A program made the position numbers and the translations under genes. Source: Desulfobacteraceae bacterium (GTDB taxonomy: Bacteria; Desulfobacterota; Desulfobacteria; Desulfobacterales; BuS5). From it: a stretch of DNA of 9,347 nt. A model generated the notes under the pieces. That model saw nothing but the letters and a program-made list of their open reading frames with translations, searched no databases and was not told the origin of the DNA. This document shows positions 5,992 through 9,347 of this stretch, piece by piece (position 1 is the stretch's first letter; each line of letters begins with the position of its first letter). The stretch is from assembly GCA_030592105.1 (NCBI GenBank), contig JAUVKE010000076.1, forward strand, positions 1 to 9,347, given 5' to 3'.

Positions 5992-7824
5992 TTGCACAGC
6001 TACTTAAAAACAGTTGATAGTGATTGGTATAATCGACGATTAACTTCTGTTTTTTGTTTTTTCATGGCTGCTTTTGCTTTGTTGATTGTAAGGTTGTTTT
6101 ACCTTCAGGTTATCGATGGAGAGGAGTTAAGGAGATTGTCTGAAAACAATTGTATTCGTCTTCAGCATATAGATTCTCCAAGGGGGTTAATTTTTGACCG
6201 GAACGGTAAACTGCTTGTGGATAACAGGCCTTCTTTTGATTTGTCCATTGTATTAAATGATTCTGAAGATATCGATCTGACTTTGGAAAATTTGGCCAAA
6301 TATTTGCCTGTCAGTGTTCCTGTGCTCAAGAAGAAAATTGGGGAAAAAAAAGTATCCCGCTTTAAGCCTGTTGTTCTGGAGCGCGACATTGGACGAGATG
6401 CCCTTGCGGTAATCGAAGTTCATAAATTTGATCTTCCAGGCGTTGTGGTAAATGTCAGACCCTTGAGAAATTATGTGTACAAGGAGAGTGCTGCTCATTT
6501 GCTTGGATATTTAAGCGAAATTAACGCTGATGAGCTTAGGGCCGGTCTATATGAAGACTGCAGGGGCGGTGATTATATTGGAAGATTCGGTTCTGAGAAA
6601 TTTTGTGAAAGATTTTTAAGGGGTAAGCGGGGGGGGCGACAGGTTGAGGTTAATGCTGCAGGGCGGTTGATTAAAGTTTTAAAGACTGTTGATGCACAAC
6701 CAGGATTTAATGTTTATTTAACAATTGATAGCCCCTTGCAGCAAAAGGCTGAGGAGCTTCTCACAGGAAAAGCCGGTGCTGTGGGAGTAATGGAAATCTC
6801 AACAGGGCAGATCCTTGCTTTGGCCAGTAGTCCTGCTTTTAACCCGAATCTGTTTGTCTCAGGCATGTCCTCTAAGCAGTGGAAAACTTTGGTTTCAAAT
6901 CCCTTTAGGCCCATGGAGAATAAAGTTGTCCAGGGTCAGTATCCACCAGCATCTGTTTACAAAATTATTACTGCCATGGCAGGCTTGGAAGAAGGGGTTA
7001 TAGATAAAAATACTCTGTTTGAGTGTTCAGGCCGGTATAAACATGGAAATCGTACTTACAGGTGCTGGAAGCGCTGGGGACATGGGCAAATGGATGTGGT
7101 AGCGGCTTTATCCCAGTCCTGTGACGTCTTTTTCTATAATGTGGGAAAAGCACTGGGTGTTGACAAGCTGGCGTGGTATGCCAGGGCCTGCGGACTTGGG
7201 AAAAAAACCGGAATAATGCTTGATAAAGAGGGGTGCGGTCTAATTCCCACGGCAGCATGGAAAAAACGGCGTATTGGTATGTCCTGGCAGAGTGGTGAGA
7301 CGCTTTCTGTTGCAATCGGCCAGAGTTATAATCTTGTAACTCCTGTTCAGCTCTTGGTCTTGACTGGAGCGATTGCCAATGGAGGGATAATATATGAGCC
7401 CTCAATGGTAAAAAGAATCGATGATTCCGGTGGAAAAACAGTTTATAAAAGGGAAACAAAAGTAGTGGGGAGGCTTCCTTGCTCTGAAAAGACTTTGAAA
7501 ATTATAAAAAAAGGGCTGTGGGATGTTGTTAATACCAGGAATGGAACTGCCTGGGGCGCCCGCCTTGATGAAATTGAATTTAGCGGAAAAACAGGTACCG
7601 CTCAGGTGGTCAGTCGAACAACAAAAGATATGAAAGGGGGGCTACACGAATCACACTTTACAAAGCCCCATGCCTGGTTTGCGGCTTATGCTCCATCAGT
7701 GAGTGCTGAAATAGCTATAATTGTCCTTGTGGAACATGGTGAGCATGGATCAAGTGCTGCTGCTCCCATTGCAAGGGAATTGATAAAGACCTACCTTGTT
7801 AAATCCCGAGATGATCAGGATTGA
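5992..7824 (+). CDS. mrdA: Penicillin-binding protein 2, peptidoglycan transpeptidase
   Basis: PBP2 is the class B transpeptidase that crosslinks lateral wall with RodA. The 610 residues contain a membrane anchor (about 18-40), the pedestal region with SPRGLIFDRNGKLL (62-75), and the RGGDYIGRFGSEKFCERFLRG segment (191-211). The catalytic domain has Ser321-V-Y-Lys324, SCD (376-378, in place of SxN) and KTGTAQ (533-538). Cys345, Cys358, His364 and Cys377 lie close together near the active site. The start is TTG at 5992: GAGG is 5 bases upstream, and no ATG occurs in frame before Met25, which lies inside the anchor. A run of eight G (6629-6636) encodes part of KRGGR. It is followed by rodA after 28 bases. 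The symbol pbpA is also used. Confidence 0.97.
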   Translation: MHSYLKTVDSDWYNRRLTSVFCFFMAAFALLIVRLFYLQVIDGEELRRLSENNCIRLQHIDSPRGLIFDRNGKLLVDNRPSFDLSIVLNDSEDIDLTLENLAKYLPVSVPVLKKKIGEKKVSRFKPVVLERDIGRDALAVIEVHKFDLPGVVVNVRPLRNYVYKESAAHLLGYLSEINADELRAGLYEDCRGGDYIGRFGSEKFCERFLRGKRGGRQVEVNAAGRLIKVLKTVDAQPGFNVYLTIDSPLQQKAEELLTGKAGAVGVMEISTGQILALASSPAFNPNLFVSGMSSKQWKTLVSNPFRPMENKVVQGQYPPASVYKIITAMAGLEEGVIDKNTLFECSGRYKHGNRTYRCWKRWGHGQMDVVAALSQSCDVFFYNVGKALGVDKLAWYARACGLGKKTGIMLDKEGCGLIPTAAWKKRRIGMSWQSGETLSVAIGQSYNLVTPVQLLVLTGAIANGGIIYEPSMVKRIDDSGGKTVYKRETKVVGRLPCSEKTLKIIKKGLWDVVNTRNGTAWGARLDEIEFSGKTGTAQVVSRTTKDMKGGLHESHFTKPHAWFAAYAPSVSAEIAIIVLVEHGEHGSSAAAPIARELIKTYLVKSRDDQD

Positions 7825-7852
7825 TTCCTTTTTTCTAAGTTAAAGGTGCATT

Positions 7853-8950
7853 ATGTTTGATCGACGTCTTTTGCAATGTTTCGATTGGGGTATTTTAGGT
7901 TTGACGGTTTTACTTGCAATAATCGGCCTTGGTAATCTTTATAGTGCTGCAACCGCAGGGGTGTCACAAAAGGGACTTTTCATAAAGCAGTTAATTTGGT
8001 ATTGTGTTGGGTTTGCAGGAATGGTGGTTTCTTTTCTGGTCAGTTATAAAACCTTGGAAAGATGGGCAACTTTTTTTTATGTGGTTTGCGTTTCATTGTT
8101 GATTTGTGTCTTATTGTTCGGGACATCTGCCGGGGGGTCAAGGCGTTGGCTTTTTCTGTTTGGGTTTTCAATTCAGCCTTCTGAAATAGCAAAAGTTATC
8201 GTTATTTTTGCCTTGGCCAGATATTATTCAAAAGCCGCTGATGCAAGGGGGCTTGTTTTGCGGGAACTCGTAAACCCATTTATAACTGTGCTAATACCTT
8301 TTGTTCTTATAGTAAAACAGCCTGACCTTGGAACCGCCATGCTTATATTGCTGATTTCTGCTTCCTTGACCTGTTTTGTTAAAATAGAAAGACGTTCTTT
8401 AATATATCTTCTTTCAGCATGTATGGTAACCGTTCCCATGGTATGGTTTTGCTTGAGAGAATATCAAAAGCAGCGAATATTAACATTTCTAGACCCTGAT
8501 AGGGATCCCCTTGGGGCAGGTTATCATATTATTCAATCGAAAATTGCCATAGGTTCTGGTATGATATTTGGAAAAGGTTTTTTAAAGGGGACTCAAAATG
8601 TGTTTTCTTTTTTGCCGGAGCAGCATACCGATTTTATTTTTTCGGTTCTCGCAGAAGAGTGGGGGATAATCGGTTCTTTTGTTCTTCTTTTAATTTTTAT
8701 TATGCTGATTCTTAAAGGGTTGAGCATTGCCCATAAATGTAAAGATCCCTTTGGTATTATTTTATCGGTTGGTATTACAATAATTATTTTCTGGGAGTGC
8801 CTGATAAATGTGGGGATGGTCACAGGCCTTGTTCCGGTTGTTGGTGTCCCTTTACCTTTTATCAGCTATGGAGGGTCTTCGATTATTACAAGTATGATTG
8901 CTATGGGGTTATTGATGAATATCAGTATGCGCAGATTTGCCGTGGATTAA
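7853..8950 (+). CDS. rodA: Rod shape-determining protein RodA, SEDS glycosyltransferase
   Basis: RodA polymerises lipid II into glycan strands in complex with PBP2. The 365 residues form about ten membrane segments and show the SEDS hallmarks in order: GSRRWL (95-100), QPSEIAKV (108-115), KQPDLGTAM (155-163), DPDRDPLGAGYHIIQSKIAIGSG (214-236), LPEQHTDFIFSVLAEEWG (254-271) and VGVPLPFISYGGSS (330-343). Asp260 in the TDFIF motif corresponds to the catalytic aspartate of the family. The VGVPLPFISYGG ending and pairing with mrdA favour RodA over FtsW. The ATG at 7853 has AAGGTG 4 bases upstream. It lies 28 bases after mrdA and is presumably on the same transcript. It is the last gene of the set, and no clear terminator follows. 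Confidence 0.97.
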   Translation: MFDRRLLQCFDWGILGLTVLLAIIGLGNLYSAATAGVSQKGLFIKQLIWYCVGFAGMVVSFLVSYKTLERWATFFYVVCVSLLICVLLFGTSAGGSRRWLFLFGFSIQPSEIAKVIVIFALARYYSKAADARGLVLRELVNPFITVLIPFVLIVKQPDLGTAMLILLISASLTCFVKIERRSLIYLLSACMVTVPMVWFCLREYQKQRILTFLDPDRDPLGAGYHIIQSKIAIGSGMIFGKGFLKGTQNVFSFLPEQHTDFIFSVLAEEWGIIGSFVLLLIFIMLILKGLSIAHKCKDPFGIILSVGITIIIFWECLINVGMVTGLVPVVGVPLPFISYGGSSIITSMIAMGLLMNISMRRFAVD

Positions 8951-9347
8951 ATGGTCGAAATTAAAACCAACCCCCAAAATATCTATTTCAAGATAATTAA
9001 TTTCACAAGATTTTGACTGATAGCGGGTGAAACTGATTATGTTCGAATCTTCTCCATCTTATTGAAAAGTTAGGAAATACTATAATAAATTCTTATTTTT
9101 TTCAGCAGGAATTACTCTTTAAGAGGCTAACGCTTATTTCGTATTAATTGATGAGATACAAAAATATTTGACAATTGGTAAACAAATATGGTATTTTTCA
9201 TAAAATTTATCGGGTACATTTTTATAGATACACATAATAGTGGTTCGCAGCCCTTTGGATTAATATCTTAGGGCTATAGGCTGGCACGCACATATTAAAT
9301 TTACAGTTCACGGGGTTATTGCAATAGATTGCCGGGCAATTGATTTC
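8951..9347. other. 397-bp stretch after rodA with no gene found
   Basis: Frames here are short; the longest start next to rodA, ATG 8951, gives only 21 codons. No GC-rich hairpin with a T-run follows rodA. A perfect TATAAT at 9081-9086 lacks a properly spaced -35. A perfect TTGACA at 9168-9173 has TATTTT (9192-9197) at 18 bp and might be a plus-strand promoter for a gene beyond the window. Small palindromes are CTCTT-T-AAGAG (9115-9125) and AGCCCT/AGGGCT (9249-9254, 9270-9275). Confidence 0.55.
9168..9197 (+). promoter_or_regulatory. Candidate sigma70 promoter for a gene beyond the window
   Basis: TTGACA is followed after 18 bp by TATTTT. The -35 is perfect and the -10 is weak. In such AT-rich DNA, one such match per few hundred bases is unremarkable, and no gene start follows within the window. 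Confidence 0.25.

Noticed and set aside
6998..7459. 153-codon minus-strand frame within mrdA
   Set aside because: It lies wholly opposite a well-conserved PBP2 catalytic domain and its product has no recognisable family features; it is an antisense shadow.
8951..9016. Short frame starting with ATG immediately after the rodA stop
   Set aside because: Only 21 codons, no ribosome site of its own, and composition like the surrounding non-coding DNA.
9282..9295. TGGCACG resembling a sigma54 -24 element
   Set aside because: The expected GC of the -12 element is absent at the required spacing (TATTA occurs instead), and no gene start follows.

Overview
The window is a conserved bacterial chromosome segment devoted mainly to cell-wall metabolism and rod shape. 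The gene order mreB-mreC-mreD-mrdA-rodA, the AT-rich composition with many T-runs, and the style of the MreC, PBP2 and RodA sequences suggest a Gram-negative bacterium, perhaps of the Desulfobacterota (former Deltaproteobacteria). That placement is inferred from sequence feel, not from a search.

Layout. Positions 1-168 hold the 3' end of an unrecognised plus-strand gene. Positions 169-522 show no gene, only a perfect TGAATTA triplet repeat and a small hairpin. A minus-strand tRNA-Pro(GGG) follows (577-653), with a clear sigma70-type promoter (678-706) and an intrinsic terminator (523-559). Just upstream of the tRNA promoter lies a 132-bp non-coding mobile element (724-855). It has 13-bp imperfect terminal inverted repeats beginning GTAA, an exact 8-bp flanking duplication (TTTGCTTT), and an internal perfect 25-bp palindrome. 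It looks like an IS66-type MITE and is the least routine item here.

The rest is a plus-strand series of peptidoglycan genes. An LD-carboxypeptidase (ldcA-like, 959-1885) overlaps a serine hydrolase of the beta-lactamase/PBP fold (1851-2951). Neither has a visible signal peptide, so they look like a cytoplasmic muropeptide-recycling pair. After a 301-bp gap comes the elongasome set: mreB (3253-4293), mreC (4298-5164), mreD (5266-5775), mrdA/PBP2 (5992-7824) and rodA (7853-8950). MreB filaments are linked by MreC and MreD to the RodA glycosyltransferase and PBP2 transpeptidase, which build lateral wall. The gaps mreC-mreD (101 bp) and mreD-mrdA (216 bp) are unusually wide for such a set, and each contains a weak terminator-like hairpin. 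The last 397 bases show no gene.

I found no new multi-gene system. All complete genes except the serine hydrolase's exact substrate are readily assigned. The observations worth following are the MITE, the cytoplasmic hydrolase pair, a Cys/His cluster in PBP2, the intra-operon hairpins and several poly-G tracts.
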